From Aurelia coerulea (lineage: Eukaryota; Cnidaria; Scyphozoa; Semaeostomeae; Ulmaridae), in the NCBI GenBank assembly GCA_039566865.1, contig CM076948.1, positions 20,161,001 through 20,225,000 of the forward strand: 64,000 bases of DNA, in the 5' to 3' direction. The position numbers were made by a program, and so were the translations under genes. The first letter of the stretch is position 1. Each line of letters starts with the position of its first letter. Of this stretch, positions 10,810-22,966 are shown piece by piece. The notes below the pieces were generated by a model that was not told the DNA's origin, made no database searches, and was given only the letters and a program-made list of their open reading frames with translations.

Positions 10810-10999
10810 GAAGGTGAAGTAGCGGTTTTTAGCAAGCGCCAAGCACTGGAATCACAGAAGTAGCTAAGCGTTAATCGAGTCCGCGACCCCTTGTCATAAC
10901 GCTCAAGTGGTGGGGTCCTACCGAGTATCTAAACCTGTCCGCCTGACTTTTCTGGCTGCAAAGTCAGAGGATAACACCACTGCGCCACAGCGCCTTCCA
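10810..10999 (-). repeat. tRNA-derived SINE-like element
   Basis: Read on the minus strand, the element starts GGCGCTGTGGCGCAGTGGT, an excellent tRNA A-box, followed about 35-45 nt later by a degenerate B-box (GGTTTAGATACTC) and ~100 bp of unique-looking tail. tRNAscan-like cloverleaf pairing is poor, so this is a SINE head rather than a working tRNA gene. The following ~400 bp (11000-11404) hold only scattered repeats of gctagaaaaatgc-type units. Confidence 0.55.
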
Positions 11000-11404
11000 C
11001 TTTAAGATATTTTTACTGGTGGGGAATCTATTGAAAGGGCGCCTTAGAATGCCCAGATGGTATTTACAGAGTCAATAGAAGCAGCAGTTTATGAGCAATG
11101 TATGTTTGTAACGTTCAAGAGGAGTCTTGGTTGTCCTTCAAATTGAAAGTAATTAGTTTAGAACTCACTTACAGTGATGAATTCATTGAAACGAAGTTTA
11201 TATCTTAAACGCAAGTTAACATCAACGCAAACTGCAAATCAAGATAACAAATCTGACAACAAAATCTGATAGAAAGATTGCTAGAAAAATGCCATGTTGC
11301 TAGACTGCTACAAAAATGCTGCTAGATCTGGAAGATTGCTACAAAAATGCTGCTTTTATAATGCTTTTTCTTATCAAATATCGCGTCAGATATCGCAACT
11401 CATT

Positions 11405-12982
11405 TAGCGAATGGCAAAGTATAGAATCAGGCGTCCCCCAAGGCTAAGTGCTAGGTCCATTTTTGTTTAACTTCTTTATGAATGATTTCACATTTGCCAT
11501 TACAAAGTCAGAGTTCTGTAATTTTGCAGATTGCAATACAACATACGCATGCAGTCAAAACTTGGACCATGTTCGCTGTGTTAGTTCCGGGACAATGGAA
11601 TGGTTGCAAATCCTTCCAAATTTCAAGTCATGTTTCTTGGGCTGAAATCAGACAAGTAATACGTGTTTGAAATTGATAAGAAGCCTATTCCTGCAACTAG
11701 GACAGTCAAACTTTAGGTATTAATATTGACTCCCGGCTAAAATTTTCCAAACATGTAAATACATTATGCACAAAAGCCAAAAATAAGATCAGCGCATTCT
11801 CGCGCGTAGCAGAATATTTAGATCAGGACAACAAGGATAGATTTGGTAAGACAATAGCACGAGTTGGTTTTGATTGACACCGCAATTCAAAGCGATTAGC
11901 GATCGCAGACAAAGGAAATTCTCTCAACCAGAAATTCAAAACAAACAAAGCCGCAAAAGTTTCTCTGAAACCCAAGTAGCTAGTGCGCTCGTTGTGCATT
12001 CCAGAAATTTTTTTTAAGAGCAAACATGAGCATAGATCGAGAGAAGAAGGATATATCTACACATCTGCCACGGGCATTTAATTTATTTTCTTCAAAAGCC
12101 GATTGGGAGGCGATTCCATTCTCTTATTTTTTGGGTGTCATTAAAACACTTACTGCTCAGCTTCTGAACCAAAGAAATAAAATGCCTGAGGTAAATGCTG
12201 AGATACATCCTTCCTCTTTCGATATACACTCATGTTTGCTCTTAAAAACAATTTCTGGAATGCACAGCGAGCGCACCAGCTACTTGGGTTTCAGAGAAAC
12301 TTTTGCGGCTTTGTTTGTTTTGAATTTCTGGTTGAGAGAATTTCCTTTGTCGACGATCGCTAATCGCTTTGAATTGCGGTGTCAATCAAAGCCAACTCGT
12401 GCTATTGTCTTACCAAATCTGTCCTTGTTGATCAGGACAATAGACGTATTCTTTACAATGCAATGTCACATTTCAATTATTGTGCCTTAATCTCGATGTT
12501 CTGTTGGATAAATACCAATGTAACAATGAACAGAGTCTACAAAAGAGCACTGAGAAAAATGTGGGAGGATTTTGCAGCCCCCCTTGCTGAACTCTTAGCC
12601 CGGGGTAGCGAATGTGCAATTCACACTCGGAATTTGCAAAAATCAATGCTGGAGATATATAAATGCCTCAATTCGGAAAATTCATCTGTTATGTGGAATA
12701 TCTTCCAGACGAAGGATGTAGACTATAACCTAAGGACTAAAAATCTTCTACAGTTACCTAGCACCAACACCTTGTCATATGGGAATGATTCATTATCCTT
12801 CAGGCGTGCCATCCTATAGAACACTTTGTCTGGCTCTAAAAAAAGCCCGGAAACCAATGCTAGCTTTAAGAGATCAATTAAAGAGTGGAAGGGTGACTAT
12901 TTCTCATGCTAAATTCGTAGGGTAAAGAGTCCGTGGGAATTTCACCAGAAGTATATTTGTATATTTATTTATTTATTTATTG
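11405..12982 (+). pseudogene. LINE reverse transcriptase fragment split by a MULE
   Basis: The left part (11405-11829) encodes a GVPQG-type motif with an in-frame stop, then LGPFLFNFFMNDF and the region of the catalytic box, which reads FADC instead of YADD. The right part (12439-12900) encodes the LINE C-terminal segment. The two parts are separated by the 600-bp element at 11830-12429. A (TTTA)n tail at 12961-12982 marks the 3' end. Sequence relation to the LINE at 47050-49641 is visible. With a stop, a broken catalytic box and the insertion, it is not functional. Confidence 0.8.
11830..12429. mobile_element. Mutator-like palindromic element in a LINE
   Basis: The 600-bp element has ~290-bp inverted arms meeting near 12128. 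Its ends are AACAAGGATAG / CTGTCCTTGTT and it is flanked by the 9-bp duplication GATCAGGAC (11821-11829 and 12430-12438), with LINE sequence continuing on both sides. Long reading frames in the arms are by-products of the palindrome and of open AT-rich sequence. It is the best preserved of three related copies (others at 17988 and 49641). Confidence 0.85.
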
Positions 12983-14217
12983 AATGTAATTAGTTTTTCT
13001 CTTGCGTAAAAAGTTGGTCTTAATTGGTTCAAACTAGAACTATTTGTTAGCCAACTGTCAAAATTGTCATAATAATAATGATAAAAATAATAATCAAACC
13101 TGTCTTCAATCAGCATTGATCGTATTGTCAAACAATGTTTTGATAGCAAAGGGCCTTGCTCATTGGTGGAGAAAGCGGGAATAACTGGTGGTGGGAACAT
13201 TGAAGGGGCTGCTTGAGAATTTCCCCAACATTTTTGTTAAAAGATGCGCTAGCATGTACCGGTAACGTTCGATTTCAGGGTATGTGATCTAGACTGATTA
13301 CACGAGTCTCTCTTTCCTGCACTGAATTCGATGATGTTTATGGTATGGTTTCAAACTGTTATGACTTGTATGAATGAAAATATAAACATCAGAGTGAAAA
13401 ATTTGAACTAATACAAGGAATCACGTCATCAGTCTCGGTTTGATCCAGCTTGTGAAAAGTTTATTTGTATCACCAGGTAAAGCGTTTCGCTTCCCAAACG
13501 TACTTTACGGATGCACGAAATTATGCTTTTCTGCTGCTTCAAAATTCTTATCTTATATATAGAATTGTTAAAAAGTCGGACTGCTTCCTAACGTATGTGT
13601 AAGATGAAACCTCCACTTATCTGTGATTGGATTTGATTTGATTTGATGAGTAACAAAAAAGCAATAAGATAATTCCAGAAACCCAAATCCTGGCATAATG
13701 CTTGCAGACTACTTTAAGGTTAAAGATTAACAAATTCCAGGTTTCCAAGCAAATAGAGAGCTGTGCATGTTTTTTCGGATTTAGCTCTACATTACATCGA
13801 GTCAAAGCTTGCATTTTGAATGAATTGAACTAAAGGTTCATTTAATTCCTAAAAGAAACCGATAATGTTAACTGGAATTAAGAATGATCTTCTTTTATTC
13901 AACTGTAACAGCCCACTCACAGATGAAAGCTGGCGGGTTACACGTTTGTGTGAGTCAAGTGGCGGACTTCTCAGTCTGCTAAGATTTATTACGACCAATT
14001 GTTGAAATCACCAATCTTTCAAACGATTTTCTAATACACCTCTTATTGTATGGTGACCAAGATCCTCCAAATGACCTAAATAGAAATATACTCAAACTGA
14101 CTTTACGATTTATCCACAATATTGGTTGGCTTGGGTTTGATTAAAATCATATCAAAGTTAAGTCACATGCCATGCAGCCACCAAGTTCCTTAAAGTAAAT
14201 TTTTTGTTTATTTGTAA
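12983..14217. other. Unannotated sequence
   Basis: No gene is recognised. It holds a diverged ~100-bp repeat shared with 7568-7672 (here 13712-13808) and a short gatttgattt run near 13627. Confidence 0.4.
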
Positions 14218-14220
14218 ATT

Positions 14221-14719
14221 CTGTCTCATATTAGATGTCAGGTATCCTTTTCAAATAAAATGATTAGAAGAGTTTTTCTCGTGAAAGTTTTTGGGTTATG
14301 GGTTATTACAGCCCCAACCAAGGGCGCCTACCTTGTACTCACTGTATCCGTGACCTAGTGTTCACAGAGTAATTGGTGTCCTGTGACCCAGTCCTGTTTA
14401 TCTGTGTATACAGGGATTTTCAAATTCTAGCGTCTGTTAGTGTTGACCAATCAAAAATCACGCTGTCTGATTCCCTGTGGCCAACTCGTATAACAGTTGA
14501 TCTCGTATTACATAAACACCGGAGTTTGAAACCACAAAGTTATTCATACGTCATCTCCACCTTGAAAAGACTGACTGTGTACTGCTGGGTCACGGTACGG
14601 TTCTGGGACACTCTCTGTTCTGGGTCACAGGACACCAATTATTCTACAGTACTGGGAATAAACACACTTCCTACAAGGAAGGCGATCTTGCCCCAACCTG
14701 ACATCTAATGTTAGACAGA
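14221..14719. repeat. Inverted-repeat element
   Basis: The ends match in inverted orientation (TTAGATGTCAGG near 14232 with CCTGACATCTAA near 14697). A second inner pair, 14369-14395 with 14621-14647 (both containing GTGTCCTGTGACCCAG or its complement), fits one palindromic element of ~500 bp. The 111-codon frame across it is not recognisable as a protein. No target duplication is clear. Confidence 0.55.
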
Positions 14720-14994
14720 CTACAGTACAGTATTTATCGTTTCTTTTTTAAATTGTATGTAGCACTGTGTACATTGTATTAAGTTTAGCTTTTTTTTAAA
14801 CAATGCCATGGGGTAGTCATAGTCTTTTGCTCCTCATGGTATCGTCCTTGTAGTATTATAAAGTAGTTTGCACGAAGAGTAATCCGTAGCATGTATTATA
14901 AATGTTTAATGGAGTATATATATAAAAGTCTGCTAGCTACATGGGAATCAACTGTCTTAATTGTTCATCTGTAGCAGTTTCTCGGCATTTTCCC

Positions 14995-17055
14995 ATTTCA
15001 CCGGAAAACTCGCTCAGCCGAGGTAATATCCGTTGACCTTTCATATGAGAAAAGTTTCCCCGCCTAGCCGGGAAAATATGTTCATATGGGAAGATATTTT
15101 CTTCGGCTAGGCGGGATTCCGGTATAGTTCAAGCGAGATCTCGGCTAACCGGTGCACAGGAAGCCCAATCGCCTAATATGGCGGCCTATTAGCTTACTAA
15201 AGTAATTTATGTCGCTGTAGTTTCCTACCTGCAATATAAAGATAGCAGTATTTGCTCTTTGAACTGAAGAAAATTAAATTCATACCATAACTGGTTGATT
15301 GTTATCTCGGTTATCTGTGTGTCTTTCTTCTTGTCCTCTTGTGCTCCGAAATCATTGAAGCATTCTGCCACCATGGTAACAGAATTGATGTTGTTGTTGT
15401 TATACTGGAATAACGTGTTTGCAGTATTTGTTTGCAGTGTGTATATAAGGAATAACAAGGAGCGAAGCTTCTTTACCCGCCGAAATCTAACAACAGTTTT
15501 GTCCTCGCTCAATCTCGGTGAATTTTGCATCAAACGCCCAGTTCTTTGCATGAAAATTTTCCCCAGCCTTTAAACTCCGCACTCAATGCATTTGTCTTCA
15601 CTTTCCTTCCCGAAATGATTCAAAACAAACGCGAAACAAAACTTACCACTTTGGCAGTTTGAAATCTACCGAAGCTTGGTCCAACCATCGTGGCCAGGAT
15701 AAAGAGCTCCGACGTTCGAAATTCGAACAAATCTCGTAGCAAATCCAGGTTTTATCCCCCGGATGTTTGTGAGCAAGGATTATTGGCAGCAAATACGTTC
15801 GTTGGAGATCCGGGGGTCAGCGTCGGGATTTCTGTCGAGAATCAGACGAATTTTGAACGGTGGCGCCTTTTGTACTGGCCACGATGGTGGGACCAAGCTT
15901 CGGTAGATTTCAAACTGCCAAAGTGATAAGTTTGTTTTGCGTTTGTTTTAAATCATTTCGGGGAGGAAAGTGGTGACATATGCATTGAGTACGAAGTTTA
16001 AAAGCTGGGGAACATTTTCATGCAAAGAACTGGGAGTTTGATGCAAAATTCACCGAGATTGAGCGAGGACAAAACTGTTGTTGGATTTCGGCGGGTAAAG
16101 AAGCTTCGCTCCTTGTTATTCCTTATATACACACTGCAAACGCCTTATTCCAGTATAACAACAACAACATCAATTCTGTTACCATGGTGGCAGAATGCTT
16201 CAATGATTTCGGAGCACAAGAGGACAAGAAGAAGGACACAGAGATAACCGAGATAACAATCAACCAGTCATGGTATGAATTTAATTTTCTTCAGTTCAAA
16301 GAGCAAATACTGCTATCTTTATATTGTAGGTAGGAAATAGCAGCGACGTAAATTACTTTATTAAGCTAGGCCGCCATATTACGCGATTGGGCTTCCTGTG
16401 GCCGGGGAAATGTTTTCTCATGTGAACGCTCGTTCTACCGGGTGTCCCAAAAAAAGTACTCCCGTTTGAAAAATCACCAAATTTGATTACACGGCCGATC
16501 TTCAATTTTATTTTTTTAGGACATAGATTAAGGGCCGAATCATTTTCCAAGATATACCTGATCTTGTAATTGGTTCCAAAATGAGCACATTTAGCTCTTT
16601 TTAGGGCTACCTGGTTTTGAATCATACTGCAAAAAAGCATTGAGGATTGCCAGATCAATTTCTTTGTGCGTGTAAAGCTTCTCGCTTGGTCATAAATGAC
16701 AGAAATAAATGCGCACTATCATTAAAGATTTCAACGATGATAAAAAATCTGAAAATTTGTACTCTTAGGCAAGATTGGGTATTTTGCTTAAAAACTATAG
16801 CTCAAAATAAGGTTTTTCGGCGTGTAATTTTTCGATCTTGTTGTATCGAAACCACAAATTTTATCATCTGTTAATAGTTTTGGTTATTTGACAAAACGAC
16901 TCAAAAAGAAAACTTTATCAAAGGTCTGACAATAAATTTTTGTTGATTTGTTAAACAGGAGTACTTTTTTTGGGACACCCGGTATTTTATGTGGTAACGC
17001 TATATGAGGCGTGATCTCGGCTGAGCGATTTTCCCGGTGAAGCGGGAAAATGCCG
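14995..17055. mobile_element. Long foldback element, interrupted
   Basis: Arms of ~750 bp are reverse complements around a centre near 15785. Examples are cttggtccaaccatcgtggcc near 15675 with its complement near 15880, and the stretch around 15300-15430 with 16130-16260. The outer ends, both containing CGGCATTTTCCC-type sequence, are at about 14995 and 17055. The right arm is lengthened by the nested MITE at 16438-16982. The arms contain short frames but no recognisable protein. Superfamily unknown. Confidence 0.65.
16438..16982. mobile_element. TA-flanked MITE, CCGGGTGTCCC family
   Basis: The 545-bp element has ~25-bp inverted ends beginning CCGGGTGTCCCAAAAAAA and is flanked by TA at both sides. 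It is nested in the right arm of the foldback at 14995-17055. TA duplication and this end type suggest mobilisation by a Tc1/mariner-like transposase. Unlike its relatives it is palindromic only at the ends. No coding capacity. Confidence 0.8.
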
Positions 17056-17767
17056 GGGAAAATTTGTCATCAACAGGCCCTTATAACGAACCACACTCAT
17101 AAGAACCTCTATAGGCTCAAAGGCTACCGGCCGAAAATTTTAATTCCTCTGAAACGAAGGCTGCACATAAATGAGATAGTGATTATCTGAGTCCAACTCA
17201 TGTACTATTATTTGATCTATTGTTCAGCAAAAAATAGGACTCTAGGGAATTCGTAAGCAAGGAGAGAGTAACCACATGCCAAAATGAAGAAGCGCTGCTT
17301 CCTCATTTTGACATTGTTCTAATTGTATCATTTGATGTAAGATGGACCTTTGCTCTTTCATTTTGCATTAGTTGAGTCATCGGGAAGTTGGAAAGCAGGC
17401 AGCAGCTCTTTTCATCAGAAAATGTCTCACACATTTTACCATAAGGAGTATCAAAACTCAAAGGAGAAATGTTTTGTGTTTAACAATTTATTTTTTTAAA
17501 TCGTGGTGCTGCCAAGGTTATTGCACTGGGTTTTCGTTCTTGAAAATTTTTATCAATAACATGATTGATTTCGTCAATATAATTAAATCAGTTATAGAGT
17601 TTACTGTGCAGGCTTCTCGTGCTTATTAAAAAATCAGAAAAATTCAAAGATTTTAATTGTTAGTCTCTTTCTTCCAACAAACATACAAATTAAAGCAGCA
17701 TCAAAAGGTGCTACCTCATTTTGATGTATGCATGGTTTTATCTTCTTGAAAATTCCCTAGAGATCTA

Positions 17768-18767
17768 CCGCGGGTGTTCCACAAAACGCAATGCATTTGA
17801 TCGGACCTAGCGACAAGAATTTATGTCTGATCAATCCACAATGATTTTTAAAAGAATCTTCGATGGTTTACTTGAAGATGAATACCTTGCTTGTTGATAT
17901 TAGTGCATGGAGAGTTGGACTATTAATCTTGAAAGTTCAAATTTGCCTCCATCTCCAAACCAGAGCTGTCGGATTTGTAAGGTAGAGAACAAAGGAAGAT
18001 TTTGTAATACAACAGCAACAGTTGCGTTTGATTGACACCTCAATTCAAAGCGATTAGCGACTGCAGACAAAGGAAATCCTCTCAACCATAAATTCAAAAC
18101 AAACAAAGCCGCAAAAGTTTCTCTGAAACCCTGGTAGCTATAGCTCGCTCGTTGTGCATTTCAGAAATAGTTTTTCATGAGCAAACATGAGAATATCGAA
18201 AGAAGTAGTATATATCTACACATCTACCACAGGCATTTCATTTCTTTGGTTCAGAAGCTGAGCAGTAAGTGTTTCAATTACACCCAAAAAATAAGAGAAT
18301 TGAATCGCCTCCCAATCGGCTTTTGAATCAAATAAATGAAATGCCCTTGGCAGATGTGTAGATATATTGTTCTTCTTTCGATCACGTTTGCTCTTGAAAA
18401 CAATTTCTGGAATGCACGACGAGCGAGCTAGCTACCTGGGTTTCAGAGAAACGTTTGCGGCTTTCTTTGTTTTTAATTTCTGGTTGAGAGAATTTTCTTT
18501 GTCTGCGATCGCAAATCGCTTTGAATTGCGTTGTCAATCAAAACCAACTCGCGCTATTGTCGTACCAAATCTGTCCTTGTTAAGGTAGAGGCAAATTTGG
18601 ACTTTCAAGATTAATATTGCAACTATCAGTGCATCAATATAAAAAATGACGTATGTATCTTCAAGTTAACTATCAAAGATTACTTTAAACTTATCAGGGA
18701 CCGATTAGACCTAAATTCTTGACGCTAGCGCCAATAAAATATGTTGCGCCTTTTCTGGGACACTCGG
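17768..18767. mobile_element. TA-flanked hairpin MITE containing a MULE
   Basis: The ends CCGCGGGTGTTCCACAAAA and CCGAGTGTCCCAGAAAA are inverted and TA-flanked. The inner arms (17795-17960 and 18600-18740) are also inverted repeats. The centre holds the Mutator-like insertion at 17988-18581 with its duplicated target, so the original hairpin was ~400 bp. Confidence 0.75.
17988..18581. mobile_element. Mutator-like palindromic element, copy 2
   Basis: The 594-bp element is homologous to 11830-12429. Its ends are AACAAAGG / CCTTGTT and it is flanked by a perfect 9-bp duplication AAGGTAGAG (17979-17987 and 18582-18590). It is nested within the hairpin MITE 17768-18767. It encodes no transposase. 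Confidence 0.85.
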
Positions 18768-20484
18768 TATTTTGCAAAAACTTATTCATCAAAGGATCAA
18801 CGGAAAGTGCAGGAGTATGCTGCCAAAAAAGCATTGTTTCATTTACAGCAGAATCTCCTTGCAGAAAAATTTAAATTTTGCGACCGAACGGTGGCTTTTT
18901 TGATAGACTCTGGTAGTGGTGTTTGCAGAAAATTAAGAAGTCTTCTGGACGCAATCCAAGGTGAATTCGAGGTTGGGAAAGTCGTTAAACTTTTGATTAT
19001 GTGTTGCAAGTGTTTTAAACAAATAATGCATTACTAACCCAAATAATATTGAGTGATTAGAAAAAGGTTAATGGCAAGCCTGTAGTCTGTTACCTAGTCA
19101 TCAGATCTCTTGAAACTGGCTGCTATTGTGTATTTAACAGGTCAACTCAGATAACAAAATTAGTTAGTCCAAATCGGTTTTATTTTTCCCCAGTTATGAG
19201 CGTTTTTATTTAATATTCCATCTCAGAATCCTTCAAAAAAGGCCTAATATCCCTCATCAAATTTGCCAGCAATTCAGCAATACAATACTGAAAAGACTCT
19301 GAAAACTGCTAAAGAAATTCGCAAGTGAAAGAATAGATGGGCTAGCTCCGTTTCTACGCAAGTGATTATCTAGGCAATAAGATCGCCTGATTAAGTTTCA
19401 TTGTCATCGATGTGGAGCTTGAATGCTGGAATATTGGAACCAGAACTTAAAGGCTCATGCCTTGCATGTGCCGTCTTTTCGTTTTTCTTCGTTGTCGCTA
19501 TTTTCATGGAACATGACCAAGCCCAACCAAGAGATGGCACGTGCAAAGCATGATGGTTGAATAAAAGCCTTTAACCCCCCCCCCCCCTAAAGGCTTGTTT
19601 TGAACGATTGTCATACAAAACAGCTGTTGGTAGAGAGCAATATTCACAGTCGTGGTAGATTCGTGATATGCAGCACTGTCTCGTCCTATTTCTATGGTCT
19701 TAACACTGTCTCAGCACTGTCTCCGGCTCTACGTTCATTGTTCTTTCGTTTTCTTTTGTAAATATAGCAATAGCTTACTTCAGATTCTAGCATCAATAAA
19801 TGAAATTCGACGATGCACCAAGGGACATTCTGTACTAATAATTACACTGAAAAGTTTTTAATTTGATTTTGTTTTGAATGATAAATTAATCAGCTAATTA
19901 CTTATCATTTTTTGTGTTCATATAGCATATTACAATAGATGTTACATTCTACCATACTTTCTAATTGCCATACCACTATACAATACTACTGGAGTGATAT
20001 CATAGGGAGCAATAGGCAATGACTACCCCATTGCCATTAACAGACATGCAAATAAAGAAAAACTAGATAAACAATTACAACGTTGTACAAATGCGATTAG
20101 ATCACGATATATACTGGCTTATTATTGTCGTGTTTCACTCATATCAAGAATGATGTACACTGGGTGATTCCCCGAAATCTTTTCCCAGACTCTTTCTCTT
20201 AAGTCACTCCCCAAAATCATTCCCTGATCTCGTTCCATTCCATGCGATTCGAGTCCACTCCATTCCCCGTTCCATTCCCCGTTTCATTCTCCGTTCCTCG
20301 TTCCCTGTTCAGAAGGAAATCGACATCGTTAAAGCTGGCCCGGGCCAAATGGTAAATGTGCCTTTTCATTGTGTATCTAAAGAAACAATAAGTGTGTTAG
20401 CGTTTTCTTCTGCATATTTACAGCGGCCACTCAATATACATAGGTCGATTTCATTTGATCGACTGTTATTTTTTTCAACCAGCC
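18768..20484. other. Unannotated sequence with small repeats
   Basis: No confirmed gene. A 98-codon open frame (about 18741-19037, +) starts in the MITE end and reads on into unique sequence (KVQEYAAKKALFHLQQNLL...). I do not recognise it. An inverted-repeat unit with C tract lies at about 19447-19600. A degenerate tandem of ccattccccgtt units occupies about 20215-20310. Confidence 0.4.
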
Positions 20485-21338
20485 TCAAGAAATGTTGTCT
20501 GTTCCTTTAGAGAATTTTACTGATCGCAGGAGACTTGCCATCAAAGAGAACTGAACACTGAACTTCTTCATCATCTTGGCAACAGACTTCCAGAAATTTG
20601 AATCCAGACTCAAGAAACATTTTCTGTGAATTAAAAGAATGATGCCGAATCCAAGAGGCTTAAAATCAACGGGAATGGAAATTTGAATTTCTACATCGAT
20701 TGCATGTTTTGTGACAGACTCGAGAGAGCCATTCTTATGTTTTAGATGATCAGACCATATTGCGGGGCTATTGAAGAGAAATCGATGCCTTAATTGAGCG
20801 GTTTTTTTGTACTCCAGACATAGTGGTTTGATTTTAGAGGACCAGACCGAAATAAAGGATCCTGGCGATTGGAGAAAACAGAATTTCAAGCGATTCAAGA
20901 ACCCAAAATTTCGTCAACATATTGTGTGCGCCATTTCAAGGTAAACAGGCAGAAATTAGCTGACTTGTCGAGGTTATGTGAAGCGCTATATCGACCCAAC
21001 TTTCTCTAAATTTCAAGAAGAGACATTTCTTTACTTTGAAGAATTAATCTCAGTCCAGGAAGACTGCTTTCGGGTGGCCTGCAAGTGAAACGAAATCTAC
21101 GCGCTTTGTTGTTCGTAATTTAAACAAGTGAAAATTGGAGACTTGATGAACGGGACCGCATTTGTAATCTATGTAGAACAAGCACGCAAAATATAGCTTT
21201 TACTTCGGAGAGAACAGGATGGTATTTATGAAGCTCTTGATTAAAGAGAATTGGAACTTGGTCTTTCCTATCACCTAAACTTTTATGTGCGACAGACAGC
21301 CAGAATGCGTCTTTTAGTTGGAGAAAATTGGGCTGCAT
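20485..21338 (-). other. Unrecognised antisense reading frames
   Basis: Two minus-strand open frames, 21120-21338 (72 codons) and 20485-20898 (137 codons), lie in the same neighbourhood with normal-looking composition. Both contain phrases of similar flavour (FWLSVAHKSLGDRKDQVPILF; FLQSPGSFISVWSSKIKPLCL). The interval between them has stops in all minus frames I read. They could be exons or decayed remains of a host gene, or chance. No domain is recognised. Confidence 0.25.
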
Positions 21339-21459
21339 TCGGAAACCTTACCATTAAAAACATTGAAACTTAGCAGTCTTTGTCAACTGCTAATTTAACT
21401 CAAGAGGGATTCCTTCCCTTCCAGGGAGGTCCTCAGAGGTTGTAAACGAGAGAAGAATA

Positions 21460-22430
21460 GCTCGAATATTAATATTGATATGAAGAATGTTTTTCTTAAA
21501 ACAACCAAATTCGTATATAAATTACTGACTTTGGATCATTAATTGCTGTAAAGAAACTGGACAATACATTCTGGAGTCAAGCAGAGATCGCAATCTAGTA
21601 AGTTCTTTTCAAGAGCTATCTTGCCTAAATTGTTTATTTAATAATCAAAATCGATCACTTACAAGGAAGAACTGTTCTATAGCATTTTCATAAATTGTTT
21701 TTATTAGAAGATTTTGATTTGGCATGCATTTTCAAAGAAATAGAATCATCATCCTTCAAATTATTTATTCGAGAACTTTTTGTTTGTGCTTGAATCATCA
21801 ACAAATAGGATTGAAGAGGAAATGTTCAATAGCACTTTCAAAAATTTTCATCTGAGAAGACTGTGATTTGACTTGAATTTTCAAAGAAATAGAATCATCA
21901 TTCATAACGTTTCATGGAAATCCCATATTTCATTGTTTTTTCGTTGATATTGATACTGATATCAAGAAGTTATTCTTTAAAAAGACCAACTTTTTGCAGA
22001 AGATTCTGACTTCAGGAAGATTAATTAGTGCAGAGAAACTGGACAATAGTTCTGGAATCAAATAGAGATCACTACTGCCGACACAATTTTTAAAGAACTT
22101 TTCTTTGTGAATTGTTGATTTAATGAGGAAATGCGATCACTTTTGATGAAGAAGCGTTCTATAGCATTTCAAGAATTGTTTATTTGGACAGATTTGAATT
22201 GGCTTCAATTATCAAAAATAGAAATGAAAGCAAGCAATGATCAATCGCATTTTCATGAATTGTTTGTTTTCATTATCAATGAATAGACACTAAAGGAAGA
22301 CATGGGCTATATCATTTTCAAGGATTGTTTATTTGAGGAGAACTGGATTGGCTTGAATTATTAATGAATAGAGCTGGAAGTAAGAAATGTTCTATATAGA
22401 TCTTGATTTGGCATGAAGTAGCACCAGCTC
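21460..22430. repeat. Degenerate higher-order tandem repeats before receptor 1
   Basis: Two ~480-bp units start at about 21460 and 21945. Each contains aaactggacaata and a gaagattctgactt-type phrase. Within and after them are 5-6 shorter units containing gttctatagcattttcaa...attgttt...tttgaattggcttgaatt. The last unit type (ttgaattatca..aaata) reappears at about 22857 in the leader of the first receptor gene. A weak 86-codon frame (22441-22701) follows and is not recognised. Confidence 0.55.
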
Positions 22431-22890
22431 AATCATCATCGTGAGTTATCATAGCATTCCAGATTGTGTAACCAAGTCATGCTTGTTTGGCAATGACATC
22501 TGTCCTGTCAAACTCTCGGCAGTGTTTAATGCACTGAATTTTGAGAAGAGTAAAATTGACAAGTGCTTCGACGAGAGGAAAACTGGACCATCAACTCTTG
22601 CGTTTTTCCAAAGAGTTGTTAGAACAAGTAAGTTAATGAAATCTTATCTTAGAAGAGGACTTCTGCTGGGACTGAAAAACAAACTGCATAACGAATGGTA
22701 GAGTCACCCAGGGCTCCAATACTTCGTAGATTGCTCGCAGCTAAAATGCTTTCTTCGTGAAGTTTGACAAACCATTACAATGCACTGACTTGGATGCGTG
22801 AGACATCTTATGGCAAGGTCAATAAAATTTTTCTTGGAAAGAGATATGTTTGCACTTGAATTATCAGGAAATAAAATCGCAACATTTGTG

Positions 22891-22920
22891 GTTCCTCAGG
22901 GATACTGGCTTGGTACCGTG
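22891..22920 (+). promoter_or_regulatory. Conserved leader motif, receptor gene 1
   Basis: The phrase gttcctcagggatactgg followed by cttggt lines up with the motif GTTACACAGGGTTACC found before the other four receptor genes. It ends ~50 bp upstream of the ATG at 22967. Only one diverged copy is seen here. Its role (promoter, 5' UTR or splice signal) cannot be told from sequence. Confidence 0.4.
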
Positions 22921-22966
22921 CTTTTGCAGGAACTTTAAGCTTGTTACTGAAGCCAATCTAGATATT

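Noticed and set aside
12026..12490. 154-codon open frame with repeats of the same peptide at 11823, 17900, 18367 and 49879.
   Set aside because: All lie in the inverted arms of the Mutator-like MITE; both strands of the arms are open and no protein family is recognised.
14373..14708. 111-codon frame.
   Set aside because: It lies wholly within the inverted-repeat element 14221-14719 and has no recognisable motif.
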